Positions 9,652 through 18,481 of a stretch of 51,805 nt of DNA are shown one piece after another. Origin of the DNA: an uncultured Psychrobacillus sp. (lineage in GTDB: Bacteria > Bacillota > Bacilli > Bacillales_A > Planococcaceae); assembly GCA_934234185.1 (NCBI GenBank), contig CAKQHO010000011.1, forward strand, positions 1-51,805, given 5' to 3'. The notes under the pieces were generated by a model that saw nothing but the letters and a program-made list of their open reading frames with translations, ran no database searches and was not told the origin of the DNA. The position numbers and the translations under genes are program-made. The first letter of the stretch is position 1. Each line of letters begins with the position of its first letter.

Positions 9652-9703
9652 TAAGCGTCGATTATGCTTCCAAGGAAGATATGGGTGGACGCTTATTTTT
9701 TAT
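9652..9703 (+). terminator. Probable terminator after the DUF1643-like gene
   Basis: TAAGCGTC pairs with GACGCTTA across a 28-base loop that itself contains a CTTCC/GGAAG hairpin. ATTTTTTAT follows. The stem is short, so confidence is moderate. Confidence 0.5.
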
Positions 9704-9998
9704 GTTCGGATAAAGGGATGGGTTAAACTTGAAATGATCAGGTTTAAATACATAGAAACGGGTATATCTTCCATAAATACTTGGATAGCAGTGTATTCCC
9801 TGAAAAGCAACATGGACTTGGTTCAGCGGTACATTCATAAAAAGCAGAAAAAAGGGACGGAGACAATTGCGCTCCATCCTTTTTAACTTCAGAAATCCTA
9901 AAACTCAGTATTCTAGATTTTGTCTAAAATAAATCTATCTATCCTAGATGAGAACAAAAATTTCAATGGAATAAATACTCTTTCTTTCAAAAAAACTG
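9704..9998. other. Intergenic stretch, nothing coding seen
   Basis: A minus-strand open frame (9662-9877) has no ribosome site and starts within an A/T-rich block, so it is considered chance. The downstream end carries the promoter-like region of the RsbRD-like gene. Confidence 0.4.
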
Positions 9999-10004
9999 TA
10001 TAAT
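9999..10004 (+). promoter_or_regulatory. Possible -10 box of the RsbRD-like gene
   Basis: TATAAT, preceded by CTG, lies 32 bases before the start. The expected -35 position (about 9976) is a poor match, so only the -10 element is supported. Confidence 0.35.
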
Positions 10005-10035
10005 AAAAGGTAGCTAAAGCCGAAAGAGGGGAATC

Positions 10036-10890
10036 TTGTTGTCATCGATTAATCAGCAGCTTTACGACTATCTTATCGAACAAACACCCAACATCACGAA
10101 AAAATGGTTTTTGGAAAAGCAGAAGCTTAGTGGAGTCTATTATTCTAATAACCCAGATCCGCAGGTAGACGAGTTGCTGAAGGAACAGCATCGATTGACA
10201 ATAAAGACTGCTGTTTCTGCCTTTATCGAAAATGATGACTCTTTCCGGCCCTTATTAGAAGAGTGGGCAGAAAGGGTTGCAAGAAGCCGAGTAGAAAATA
10301 ACATACCGATTCATGAGGTTATAGAAGCATTAAATAAAACAAGAGAAACAATCTGGTATTTCCTTGAAAGATTCTGTAAGGAGCATGCCAAAAGCGTTAC
10401 CAATGAATATATACTTCACTGGAGCGTAGTCTACAATACAACATTCGATTTGTTAATCTATCAATTCTCTAAGCGCTATTATACACTTTCTAATAATAGA
10501 CTTATTGCTCAGCAATCACTTATCCTAGAGCTTGGTGCACCGATTATTCCCATACTTCCAAAGGTAGCTATCCTACCAATAGTTGGAGACATCGACACCT
10601 TTCGCGCCAAAAATCTACTAGAGGAAATACCTCAAAAATGTGTACAACTAGGCCTAGAAACTCTATTCATAGATATCTCTGGCGTCTTCATTATCGACAC
10701 CATGGTAGCAAACGAACTCTTTAAACTAACAGATATCCTACAACTTCTGGGTATCCAGCCAGTCCTCTCTGGCATCCGTCCAGAGGTAGCCCAAACGACG
10801 ATCCACCTAGGGATCAATTTCGGTTCCTTAAAAACCTACAGCTCCCTACAGCAAGCACTAAAGATAACGAACGTATATGGGAACACCTAA
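10036..10890 (+). CDS. RsbRD-like stressosome protein (STAS domain, RsbT co-antagonist family)
   Basis: Predicted RsbR paralogue: in Bacillus such proteins build the stressosome with RsbS and hold the kinase RsbT, gating the sigma-B response. Residues 1-150 form an all-helical sensor domain of the RsbRD_N type. Residues 168-278 form a STAS domain. Two threonines spaced 34 residues apart, Thr188 (GDIDT) and Thr222 (IIDT), fit the positions phosphorylated by RsbT in RsbRA (171 and 205, also 34 apart). Start: TTG 10036 or the adjacent TTG 10039, after GAGGGG. No rsbS/T/X genes are beside it, so it is a stand-alone paralogue. Length (284) is normal for the family. Confidence 0.85.
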   Translation: MLSSINQQLYDYLIEQTPNITKKWFLEKQKLSGVYYSNNPDPQVDELLKEQHRLTIKTAVSAFIENDDSFRPLLEEWAERVARSRVENNIPIHEVIEALNKTRETIWYFLERFCKEHAKSVTNEYILHWSVVYNTTFDLLIYQFSKRYYTLSNNRLIAQQSLILELGAPIIPILPKVAILPIVGDIDTFRAKNLLEEIPQKCVQLGLETLFIDISGVFIIDTMVANELFKLTDILQLLGIQPVLSGIRPEVAQTTIHLGINFGSLKTYSSLQQALKITNVYGNT

Positions 10891-10914
10891 CCACCAGTAC
10901 TGGTGGTTTTTTAT
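10889..10914 (+). terminator. Rho-independent terminator of the RsbRD-like gene
   Basis: AACCACCAGT / ACTGGTGGTT forms a perfect 20-base palindrome overlapping the stop codon's last bases and is followed by TTTTAT. The tight spacing leaves little loop, but the signal is clear. Confidence 0.8.
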
Positions 10915-10957
10915 TTGGGTGGAGGGAAGCTTGCTACTGATAAAAGTGTTGGAATTC

Positions 10958-11094
10958 CAGTAAATTTCCGATAAGTTACTAAACCAGGAGCGAAAGTTAC
11001 TAAATCGCAGTGAAAGAGACTAAATCAACTGTGAAAATGACTAAACTATTGATGAAAGTTACTAATTGGTTTTGAAAGTTACTATTTATAAAAA
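10958..11094 (-). repeat. 21-bp-period intergenic array, AGTnACTTTC type, copy 1
   Basis: Read on the minus strand, the array begins with AATAGTAACTTTC, continues with units of 20-21 bp each starting with an AGTnACTTTC-like core, and ends with ACTTATCGGAAATTTACTGG. About six cores are present; the roughly 10 bases between them differ in every unit. The same leader and end sequences occur at 27041-27173 and 38206-38367. It lies after the terminator at 10889 and is not coding. Confidence 0.85.
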
Positions 11095-11201
11095 GCCTTC
11101 TACCGATCGAGAAACGAGCTCTAGTATCTCCGCTTTTTGCAAGCAAAAAGCGGCCCATTGCCAAAGCCACCTTTGTTGGCAGGGTGAGATATAGAAAAGG
11201 C
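11095..11201. other. Multi-hairpin intergenic block (possible structured RNA or mobile-repeat relic)
   Basis: A perfect 11-bp hairpin CCGCTTTTTGC/GCAAAAAGCGG (11130-11153) is followed by a second hairpin based on TGCCAA/TTGGCA. Both are enclosed by TATCTC/GAGATA, and further out by GCCTTCT/AGAAAAGGC. The nested pairing looks like a multi-branch fold. It joins array copy 1 directly, and its GGTAGAAGGC edge resembles the leader of the copy at 27041. No T-tract makes it a simple terminator. Function unknown. Confidence 0.55.
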
Positions 11202-11221
11202 ATGATCTACTGACTTAATTG

Positions 11222-11696
11222 GCAAGTATTTCTACGTGAACCGCAAGTAAATCTACCAAAAGCGCAAGTAACTGCCGTCCAACCGCACGTAAATTCAGCG
11301 GAACCGCACATAACTGCAGGTCGACCGCAAGTAAACCGAGCAGAACCGCACGTATTTCCTTTTTTATCCATATAAGATAGCTGCATTAAGGTTTCGCAAG
11401 TATTTCTACGTAAACCGCAAGTAAATCCACCAAAAGCGCAAGTATTCCCCGGATAACCGCAAGTAACTGCCGGCCAATCGCAAGTAAACTCAGCAGAACC
11501 GCACGTATTTCCTTTTTTATCCATATATGATAGCCGCATTAAGGGTTTTGCAAGTATTTCTACATAAAGCGCAAGTAAATCCACCAAAAGCGCAAGTAAC
11601 TGCCGGCCAACCGCACGTAAATTCAGCAGAACCGCACGTAACTGCCAACCAACCGCATGTAAACGAGCATAACCGCACATATTTCCTTTTTATACC
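11222..11696 (+). repeat. 21-bp-period intergenic array, CCGCAAGTAA type, three blocks
   Basis: Twenty cores GCAMGTA (usually CCGCAAGTAA or CCGCACGTAA) occur at 11222, 11243, 11264, 11285, 11306, 11327, 11348; then 11396 to 11501; then 11550 to 11675. Almost every step is exactly 21 bp. The blocks are separated by a conserved spacer of about 48 bp (TATTTCCTTTTTTATCCATA and following). The second and third blocks repeat much of the first, giving higher-order repeats of 174 and 154 bp. Long open frames on both strands here are artefacts of 21 being divisible by 3. Confidence 0.9.
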
Positions 11697-11792
11697 AACT
11701 CAAAAGTAACCAAACTATCTTTTCTCGTAAATAAAATAGGAGATTCCCCTCTGCTTGTAGAAGTAGTACAAGGTAGAAAGGGGAAATTATAT

Positions 11793-12776
11793 ATGAAGCC
11801 AAAAGTTTTTATTGCGAAACCGGTTCCCCCGGAGGTCGAAGCTTATATTGGGGAGCATTGTGAATATAGAATTTGGGATAAGGAGGAGCCTATTCCGGAA
11901 TCGGTTCTATTAGAGGAGTTACAGGATGTAGATGGATATCTTGCTCAGCATGCGCATGTGACGGAAGAGCTGCTGCAGCAGTTTCCTCGTTTAAAGGTGG
12001 TCAGCAATGCGGCGGTCGGCTATGATGGGCTGGATCTGGAAGCGATGAAGAAGGCGAGGGTGCTTGCTACTCATACTCCGCATGTACTGGATGAAACGGT
12101 AGCGGATCTTGCATTTGCATTAATGCTTTCTAGCTCTAGAAGGATTGCAGAGTTGAATAACTTTGTGAAGGCAGGGAAGTGGCAAAAAGGCACTCAGGCG
12201 AAGGAGCTATTTGGCATGGATGTTCACCATGCCACACTTGGGATCGTCGGAATGGGAAGAATCGGAGAAAAAATTGCGAGAAGAGCGGTCTTTGGCTTTG
12301 AGATGAACGTTCTCTATAATGCTCGCTCCAGAAAGCCTGAGCTAGAGGAGCAGTATCAGATGAGCTATGCAGAGCTAGATACTTTATTGGCAGCGTCTGA
12401 TTTTGTCGTACTTATTGTCCCGTTAACTCCGGAAACAGAAAAGCTAATCGGTGAAAGGGAGTTAAAGTTGATGAAAAAGACAGCCTTTCTGATTAACTGT
12501 GCACGCGGAAAGGTGGTTGATGAGCAAGCGCTTATCGCTGCGCTGGAGCAAGGAGAGATACTAGGGGCTGGACTAGACGTATTTGAACAGGAGCCCGTAT
12601 CTTCGGAAAATCCATTGCTCCGCATGCCTCACGTAGTTACCGTCCCCCATATTGGTTCAGCTACTGCTCAGACAAGAGATGCTATGGCGCAGTTGGCTGC
12701 TGAAAACTTAGTAGCTGGTGTCACAGGAAGCATTCCGAAATATGTGGTCCCAGAGCTGAAGTGTTTAGTTGAATAG
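11793..12776 (+). CDS. D-isomer-specific 2-hydroxyacid dehydrogenase (glyoxylate/2-ketogluconate reductase-like)
   Basis: A cytoplasmic NAD(P)H-dependent reductase of 2-keto acids, 327 residues as usual. The central Rossmann fold has GMGRIG. The catalytic triad is visible in ARGKVVDEQAL (Arg), FEQEP (Glu) and PHIGSAT (His). Tail residues are typical of the glyoxylate/hydroxypyruvate/2-ketogluconate reductase branch, but exact substrate cannot be read. ATG is preceded by AAAGGGGAAA. It stands alone, with a repeat array upstream and a terminator downstream. Confidence 0.9.
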   Translation: MKPKVFIAKPVPPEVEAYIGEHCEYRIWDKEEPIPESVLLEELQDVDGYLAQHAHVTEELLQQFPRLKVVSNAAVGYDGLDLEAMKKARVLATHTPHVLDETVADLAFALMLSSSRRIAELNNFVKAGKWQKGTQAKELFGMDVHHATLGIVGMGRIGEKIARRAVFGFEMNVLYNARSRKPELEEQYQMSYAELDTLLAASDFVVLIVPLTPETEKLIGERELKLMKKTAFLINCARGKVVDEQALIAALEQGEILGAGLDVFEQEPVSSENPLLRMPHVVTVPHIGSATAQTRDAMAQLAAENLVAGVTGSIPKYVVPELKCLVE

Positions 12777-12783
12777 TAAGAAG

Positions 12784-12818
12784 AGAAAGCTATGAAATTT
12801 TTCGTAGCTTTCTTTTTT
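12784..12818 (+). terminator. Rho-independent terminator of the 2-hydroxyacid dehydrogenase gene
   Basis: AGAAAGCTATGAA pairs with TTCGTAGCTTTCT (one wobble), followed by seven T, 7 bases after the stop. Confidence 0.92.
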
Positions 12819-12967
12819 TATGTCTTATAAATTAATAGTTATTTGATAATAAGATAATTTTATGACATTTTATTCCATATAATATAATTATATGCTAAGG
12901 TTATGAGTATTAATGATTTCCGAAAATTAACGTGATTAGGACTTTGGACTGAAAAAGGAGTTTAATA

Positions 12968-15487
12968 ATGAAAGATATTGAAAACGATGAGTTTTTTCAT
13001 ACCTTGTTTGATTGTATATCTGAGGTGACACTTTATTTAGATATTACGGGAAAGATTGAAAAAGCAGACCCTAATCTTACGAAGATGATAGGTTATTCTG
13101 TAGAGGAATTGGTAGCTACTCCACTACATGAGTATTTAGTAGAGTCCGAACAAAATATATATGGTCAAATGATACAAGAGGTTATTCAAGGCAAGCCGAT
13201 AAATATGGATTCCATTTTTCTACATACTAATGGAGAGAATATCCCGGTTCACATGATATTGGTTCCGGTTAGAGTAGAGGGAAGCGTGACTGGGGTTTTA
13301 GGGGTTATAAAGGAAAGAGCAGAAGTTCCAGCAATGGAGAGCAATTCTATCCTCTCGATAGACAAGTTTAAATCTATTGCCGAAGATGCGATTGTGGGAG
13401 TTTATATAATAAAAGATGAGCATCTTATCTATGGTAATCCCTATTATCATCAACTATTAGGTACAAAATATCCGGAAGTTAACTTTAATGTGTTTAACTT
13501 TATTCATCCAGACGATTTACAACAGACTTATACGGCTATCAATTCTCTAGTAGACGGAGAAGTAGGCATTACCCATCATGCTCGTTTAGTTCGTCCGGAT
13601 GGAACTAGAACAATGGTAGAGGCACATTCAAAATTAATCTATTTAGACAAGGAACCTCTTATTTTAGGCACTGTTATAGACATTACAGAGAGAGAAAAAG
13701 CACGAGAGCGAATCAACTATCTTTCTTATTTTGATGATTTAACCGAGCTTCCAAATCGCAAGTCCTTTGAAGAAACGTTGGAAAGAGATATCATTATAGC
13801 TAAGACGTTGAACCAAAAACTATCTATTATGTATTTAGATTTGGACCGATTTAAATATACAAATGATGCTTTGGGACATTATGTAGGAAATAAACTATTA
13901 AAAGCTATTTCTAAACGCTTCCAAATTGTGCTCGGCGATAAGTATCAGCTGTTTAGAATTAACGGAGATGAATTTGCAGTCATTGCCGCTGACTGTGTAA
14001 AGATTAATAGCGTAGTGGAATTGGCCAATCAATTAATTAGTGCGATGGAGGATCCTTTTGTCGTAGACTCTTTCCAATTATTTATGACAACGAGTATAGG
14101 TATAAGTCTCTTCCCAACAGATGGGGAAGATTCGATTTCACTTATGAAAAAAGCAGATGCTGCCCTTTATCATGCCAAACAAGAAGGGAAAAATACGTAT
14201 AGAGTATATTCCTCCACTATGGATATACAATCATTTAGAGCATTTAAGTTAGTTTCTGATTTCCGTTCGGCATATGAAGAGGACCAGCTAGAGTACTATT
14301 TTCAACCAAAGGTAAATCTAGACACCTATAAAATTGTTGGTGTAGAAGCGTTATTTAGATGGAATCACCCAGACTGGGGAGCACTATCACCAAAAGAGTT
14401 CCTTCCATTTATTGAAGATCAAACGCTCTTAAGTCATGTAAGCAAAAAGATAAACTGGAAGATAGCGGAGCAAGTTAGCTCTTGGAATGAGAGGGGTCTA
14501 CTACATATACCGGTATCTACGAATTTATCAGTCAAACGATTTTTTGAATCCAATCTGGTAAAGAATTTTCAAGAAGTTTTAATGGAAACAAAGCTGGAAC
14601 CTGAGTTTGTAGAGATAGAAATAACGGAAGCCTCGATGCTAGAAAATGAAAAACTAATGTTGAAGACGTTAAGTGATCTAACGAAAACAGGAGTATCGAT
14701 ATCCTTAGATGATTTTGGTACTGGGTATTCTTCCCTTTCGTATCTCACCAAGTTTAAAAAATATATTAGTACGTTAAAAATCGATAGTTCTTTTATTGCA
14801 AATTTACAGGCGGATGTCCAGCATGAGTCTAATCTAATTACCCAGGCTATGATTAAGCTTGCCGAAGTATTACAGATGAACATTGTTGCAAATGGAGTAG
14901 AAACCTATGAGCAGCTAGAGCTTTTAAAGGATATGGGTTGTAAGGTTGCCCAAGGGAAGCTGTTTTCAGAGCCTTTGCCAGCTGCCGAATTTGAAAAGCT
15001 ACTACTGGACGGTACTATTCACCTTCCCCTAGCTTCTCAGTTGAAAGCGGTTCGAGTAGAAGAAAGTAGGAATTTCTTTCGAATTCCTCTTCACTTTCCT
15101 CTAAGTGGCTCGATGACTCTTACGAGAATTAATGGGCGCAAGGTGGATGTAGGACAAACTACCGTTTTAATAGAGGATATTGGATTGGGTGGTCTTCGAT
15201 TTTTGTCGGATCTCAAGCTTACGGTAAACCCGAACATTATCTTGGAATTTGAAACTATCTTATTTGCGGAACCCTTGAAGCTACTGGGATCGATTGTCTG
15301 GGCATTAGAAATAAAACCAGACATTTACCAATATGGCATAGAATTCTCCATAGTGGAGGGAGAGCGTACTATCCTTACTCCCCTTCTAAATAAACTTGCT
15401 ATCAATCTTCGAAAAGCTCCCTTAGTGCCCGATTGTAGCTTTATCACAGAGGATCGATATACTTTTATTAAGAATTTACGTAAGTAA
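12968..15487 (+). CDS. PAS-PAS-GGDEF-EAL-PilZ protein (c-di-GMP phosphodiesterase, likely), first of a tandem pair
   Basis: A soluble 839-residue signalling protein. Order: PAS (about 5-118), PAS with PAC (about 130-240), GGDEF (about 250-410), EAL (about 420-670), PilZ (about 695-800). The GGDEF signature is NGDEF (332-336), probably inactive as a cyclase. The EAL domain keeps EALFRW (460-465), the STNLS asparagine, DDFGTG (581-586), KID and QGxLFSEP, so phosphodiesterase activity is expected. PilZ has RNFFR (701-705), but the DxSxxG motif reads DIGLGG. No membrane segment; the PAS domains presumably sense a cytoplasmic cue. The next gene is a close full-length paralogue. ATG is preceded by AAAAGGAG. 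Confidence 0.93.
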   Translation: MKDIENDEFFHTLFDCISEVTLYLDITGKIEKADPNLTKMIGYSVEELVATPLHEYLVESEQNIYGQMIQEVIQGKPINMDSIFLHTNGENIPVHMILVPVRVEGSVTGVLGVIKERAEVPAMESNSILSIDKFKSIAEDAIVGVYIIKDEHLIYGNPYYHQLLGTKYPEVNFNVFNFIHPDDLQQTYTAINSLVDGEVGITHHARLVRPDGTRTMVEAHSKLIYLDKEPLILGTVIDITEREKARERINYLSYFDDLTELPNRKSFEETLERDIIIAKTLNQKLSIMYLDLDRFKYTNDALGHYVGNKLLKAISKRFQIVLGDKYQLFRINGDEFAVIAADCVKINSVVELANQLISAMEDPFVVDSFQLFMTTSIGISLFPTDGEDSISLMKKADAALYHAKQEGKNTYRVYSSTMDIQSFRAFKLVSDFRSAYEEDQLEYYFQPKVNLDTYKIVGVEALFRWNHPDWGALSPKEFLPFIEDQTLLSHVSKKINWKIAEQVSSWNERGLLHIPVSTNLSVKRFFESNLVKNFQEVLMETKLEPEFVEIEITEASMLENEKLMLKTLSDLTKTGVSISLDDFGTGYSSLSYLTKFKKYISTLKIDSSFIANLQADVQHESNLITQAMIKLAEVLQMNIVANGVETYEQLELLKDMGCKVAQGKLFSEPLPAAEFEKLLLDGTIHLPLASQLKAVRVEESRNFFRIPLHFPLSGSMTLTRINGRKVDVGQTTVLIEDIGLGGLRFLSDLKLTVNPNIILEFETILFAEPLKLLGSIVWALEIKPDIYQYGIEFSIVEGERTILTPLLNKLAINLRKAPLVPDCSFITEDRYTFIKNLRK

Positions 15488-15533
15488 GAAAGAAGCTTTA
15501 AGTGATGGAATTAGTAAAATATATACTATCTTA

Positions 15534-15558
15534 AACACTCCTAATGGGGTGTTTTTTG
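15534..15558 (+). terminator. Rho-independent terminator between the two GGDEF-EAL genes
   Basis: AACACTCC / GGGGTGTT with a TAAT loop, then six T. The two paralogues are therefore probably separate transcripts. Confidence 0.88.
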
Positions 15559-15680
15559 TTTACTATTAATAAAATAATATTATGTTTTTGTTTATATTGA
15601 TAATTTTTCATTTTTATAGTAGTATAATATCAATTTGAAAATAATAATTAGGTCTTTTTATTCACATCAGGAGGTAACTA

Positions 15681-18155
15681 ATGAATCAAACAAGTAGAGA
15701 GGGGTTCTCCCATTCTTTGGTCGATGATATTCTCGAAATAACAATTTTTATAGATAGTGAAGGTATTGTTGGGAAAGTAGATGAACATCTGTCTAAATTA
15801 ATTGGGTATCCAGTGAAGGAAATTTCAGGTACACCGCTTGTCAATTATGTTAAAAATACAGAACAAGAAATGTATCAAAAGAAATTCCAAGAGGTTTTGA
15901 ATGGGAAACCTGTCAATATAAATTCTTATTTCATACATAACAAAGGGGAGAGTATCCCTGTACAAATGATATTGATTCCATCCACAGTGGAAGGGAAAAT
16001 AACTGGTGTTATTGGATTTGTTAAATCCGAAGCTCCTAATAAAAGCTCGAATATTTTTAGAACAATTGCAGAAGATGCTTTGGATGGTGTTTACATTCTT
16101 CAAAATGAGCAACTAATGTACGGCAATCCATATCTCCATCAATTACTTGGAACAAAGTATCCGGAAGAGCATGTGAATATCCTTCATTTCATTCATCCGG
16201 AAGATCTCCACAAAGTGCGTTCTACTATAGAGTCGTTAACAGACGGAGCGGGGATAACTCATTTTGCCCGAGTGATTCGTAAGGACGGTTCGCAAGTTAA
16301 TGTAGAAATACAGTCTAAATTAATTAATATGGACAAAGAACCGATGATTTTAGGCACAGTTAAAGATATTACGGAGCGAGAAGTAGCTCGAGAGCGTATT
16401 TATTTCTTGTCCTATTACGACGAATTGACGGAGCTGCCGAATCGAAAGTCCTTTGAAGAAACATTAGAGAAAGAAATGATCATTGCTAAAACGTTACATC
16501 AAGGGTTATCCATTATGTATCTGGATCTAGATAGATTTAAGCAAATAAATGATGCGCTTGGACGTGATGTAGGAGATGAATTATTGAGGGCTATTTCTAA
16601 ACGTATCCTCATGATACTGGGAGATCAACATCAGCTATTTAGAGTTAGCGGAGATGAATTTGCCATTATCTCTTCTTCCATTGATAAGATTACCCACTTA
16701 GCAAATCAAATTATTCGTACAATGGCAGAGCCGTTTCTTGTAAAATCGAACACATTATATGTTACTACAAGTATTGGAATAAGCTTCTATCCAAAGGATG
16801 GAGAAAGTATCAGCTCTCTTTTGAAAAAGGCAGATGCTGCTTTGCAACATGCAAAGAATACAGGGAAAAATAATGTTAAAATATATGCTTCCACCATGGA
16901 TATACAAATATCTAGAGCATTTCAGCTAGAATCTGATTTCCGTTCAGCTTTTGAAGAGGGGCAACTAGAATTTTATTTCCAACCGAAGGTAAGGCTAGAG
17001 AACAGTAAAATAATAGGAGCAGAGGCGTTCGTTAAATGGAACCATCCAAAATGGGGATTGCTATCCTCAGAAGAGTTTTTTCCAATTATTAAAAATCATC
17101 ATTTACTTGAAACAGTAGTTAAAAAAATGACTAAAAAGCTAATTATTCAAATAAAGGAATGGCAGAAAAGGGGGCTACCTCCGATACCTGTGTCTACCAA
17201 TTTATTGGCAAGTCAATTGATGGATGAAAGTTTAGTCAGTGCTATTCAGGAGGTGATGATCGATACGAAGCTTGATCCAGAGTTTTTTGAGATGGAGTTT
17301 ACCGAAACCTTTATGTTCAATGAAGAAGTGACGTTAATCGCATTAAGGGATCTACAAAAAACAGGGATCACCATTACATTAGATGACTTTGGGACAGGAC
17401 AATCCTCTCTATCCTATTTAACTAAATTTAAGAACTATATACATGCGATAAAAATAGATCGCTCGTTTATAGCAAGTCTAAGTATAGATACAGATACCAA
17501 GGTGATTATTGAAGCTATGCTTAAGCTTGCAGAAGTGCTACGTATGCAATCGGTAGCGGTAGGGGTAGAAACATACGAGCAACTTCAACTCTTACAGGAG
17601 GCAGGATGTAAGATCGCCCAGGGTGATTTATTTTCCAAACCTCTCCCAGCTACTATGTTTGAAAAGCTTTTAAAAAATGAGATGATACATATCTCTTTTC
17701 CTTCCAAAGGGGAGGGAAAGAAATTTGAAGAAAGTAGGGACTTTTTTAGAATTCCCCTTTATTTTCCGCTAAGTGGCACCATGACTCTTACGCGAATTAA
17801 TGGCCGTACAGTAGAGACTGGGCAAACAAAGGTATTAATAGAAGATATCGGATTAGGAGGTCTTCGCTTTTTATCAGACTTGAAGCTTACAGTAAACCCA
17901 AATATCATATTGGAATTTGAAACGAACTTATTTGGTGAACCGATAAAGCTCATAGGCTCCATCGTTTGGGCAATGGAAATCAAAACAGAAATTTACCAAT
18001 ATGGCTTGAAATTCACCATTGATGATCAGGAACGCTCCATTATTACACCAGTTTTAAATAAACTCGCGATCAAGCTCCGTAAAGCCCCCTTAGTCCCTGA
18101 CTGTAGCTTTGTAACGGAGGATCGGTATGTTTATATGAGGAGTTTGAGGAAATAA
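15681..18155 (+). CDS. PAS-PAS-GGDEF-EAL-PilZ protein, second of a tandem pair
   Basis: An 824-residue paralogue of the upstream protein, collinear throughout, with near-identical PilZ and C-terminal segments. The GGDEF site reads SGDEF (323-327), which is closer to known active variants than the NGDEF of its neighbour. The EAL signature is altered to EAFVKW (448-453), so Leu and Arg of EALxR are replaced. The STNLL asparagine, DDFGTG, KIDRSF and QGDLFSKP remain. This suggests the two copies have diverged in opposite directions: one favouring hydrolysis, one possibly synthesis or c-di-GMP sensing. That is inference from motifs only. ATG 15681 is preceded by AGGAGGT. Soluble, no membrane segments. 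Confidence 0.93.
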   Translation: MNQTSREGFSHSLVDDILEITIFIDSEGIVGKVDEHLSKLIGYPVKEISGTPLVNYVKNTEQEMYQKKFQEVLNGKPVNINSYFIHNKGESIPVQMILIPSTVEGKITGVIGFVKSEAPNKSSNIFRTIAEDALDGVYILQNEQLMYGNPYLHQLLGTKYPEEHVNILHFIHPEDLHKVRSTIESLTDGAGITHFARVIRKDGSQVNVEIQSKLINMDKEPMILGTVKDITEREVARERIYFLSYYDELTELPNRKSFEETLEKEMIIAKTLHQGLSIMYLDLDRFKQINDALGRDVGDELLRAISKRILMILGDQHQLFRVSGDEFAIISSSIDKITHLANQIIRTMAEPFLVKSNTLYVTTSIGISFYPKDGESISSLLKKADAALQHAKNTGKNNVKIYASTMDIQISRAFQLESDFRSAFEEGQLEFYFQPKVRLENSKIIGAEAFVKWNHPKWGLLSSEEFFPIIKNHHLLETVVKKMTKKLIIQIKEWQKRGLPPIPVSTNLLASQLMDESLVSAIQEVMIDTKLDPEFFEMEFTETFMFNEEVTLIALRDLQKTGITITLDDFGTGQSSLSYLTKFKNYIHAIKIDRSFIASLSIDTDTKVIIEAMLKLAEVLRMQSVAVGVETYEQLQLLQEAGCKIAQGDLFSKPLPATMFEKLLKNEMIHISFPSKGEGKKFEESRDFFRIPLYFPLSGTMTLTRINGRTVETGQTKVLIEDIGLGGLRFLSDLKLTVNPNIILEFETNLFGEPIKLIGSIVWAMEIKTEIYQYGLKFTIDDQERSIITPVLNKLAIKLRKAPLVPDCSFVTEDRYVYMRSLRK

Positions 18156-18171
18156 GGATTTAATATTTTTT

Positions 18172-18202
18172 AGAGCATTCCAAATGGAGTGTTCTTTTTT
18201 TT
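18172..18202 (+). terminator. Rho-independent terminator of the second GGDEF-EAL gene
   Basis: AGAGCATTCC / GGAGTGTTCT (two wobble pairs) with an AAAT loop and eight T. Confidence 0.88.
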
Positions 18203-18394
18203 ATCCGTTAAAAATAATTTAAAGCCCTACTTACTTATTTATTAAAGAAAGAGTGGCGTCAAAAGTTATCTTAGTATAATAAAAAATGGTATTAACTTGA
18301 AAAAAATTAAAGTTATATGCATATAAATGTTTTTTGAAAATAATAATTGCTCTTGTTATAAATATCTTTCTTTAAATTTTCTATAAATTCTAAA

Positions 18395-18423
18395 TTGACA
18401 AATAAAATAAGGTATATTATGTT
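18395..18423 (+). promoter_or_regulatory. Candidate sigma-A promoter of the acyl-CoA/TRAP operon
   Basis: A perfect -35 TTGACA at 18395-18400 is followed, with a 17-base spacer, by TATGTT (18418-18423). It lies about 60 bases before the first gene. The surrounding 18203-18481 is otherwise very AT-rich with nothing coding. Confidence 0.5.
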
Positions 18424-18481
18424 ATTAATAATTACCATTTATGCATAATAATTATACTATATCGGTAAAAGGGGTGTTTGG

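Noticed and set aside
9662..9877. 71-codon minus-strand open frame
   Set aside because: It overlaps the terminator at 9652-9703 and has no ribosome site.
11222..11696. CRISPR array
   Set aside because: The conserved core is under 12 bp, the period is only 21 bp, blocks duplicate each other, and no cas genes are present.
11207..11709. Long open frames on both strands (157 and 60 codons) with cysteine-rich repeats
   Set aside because: They arise because the 21-bp repeat unit is divisible by three; no ribosome sites, and the sequence is explained by the array.
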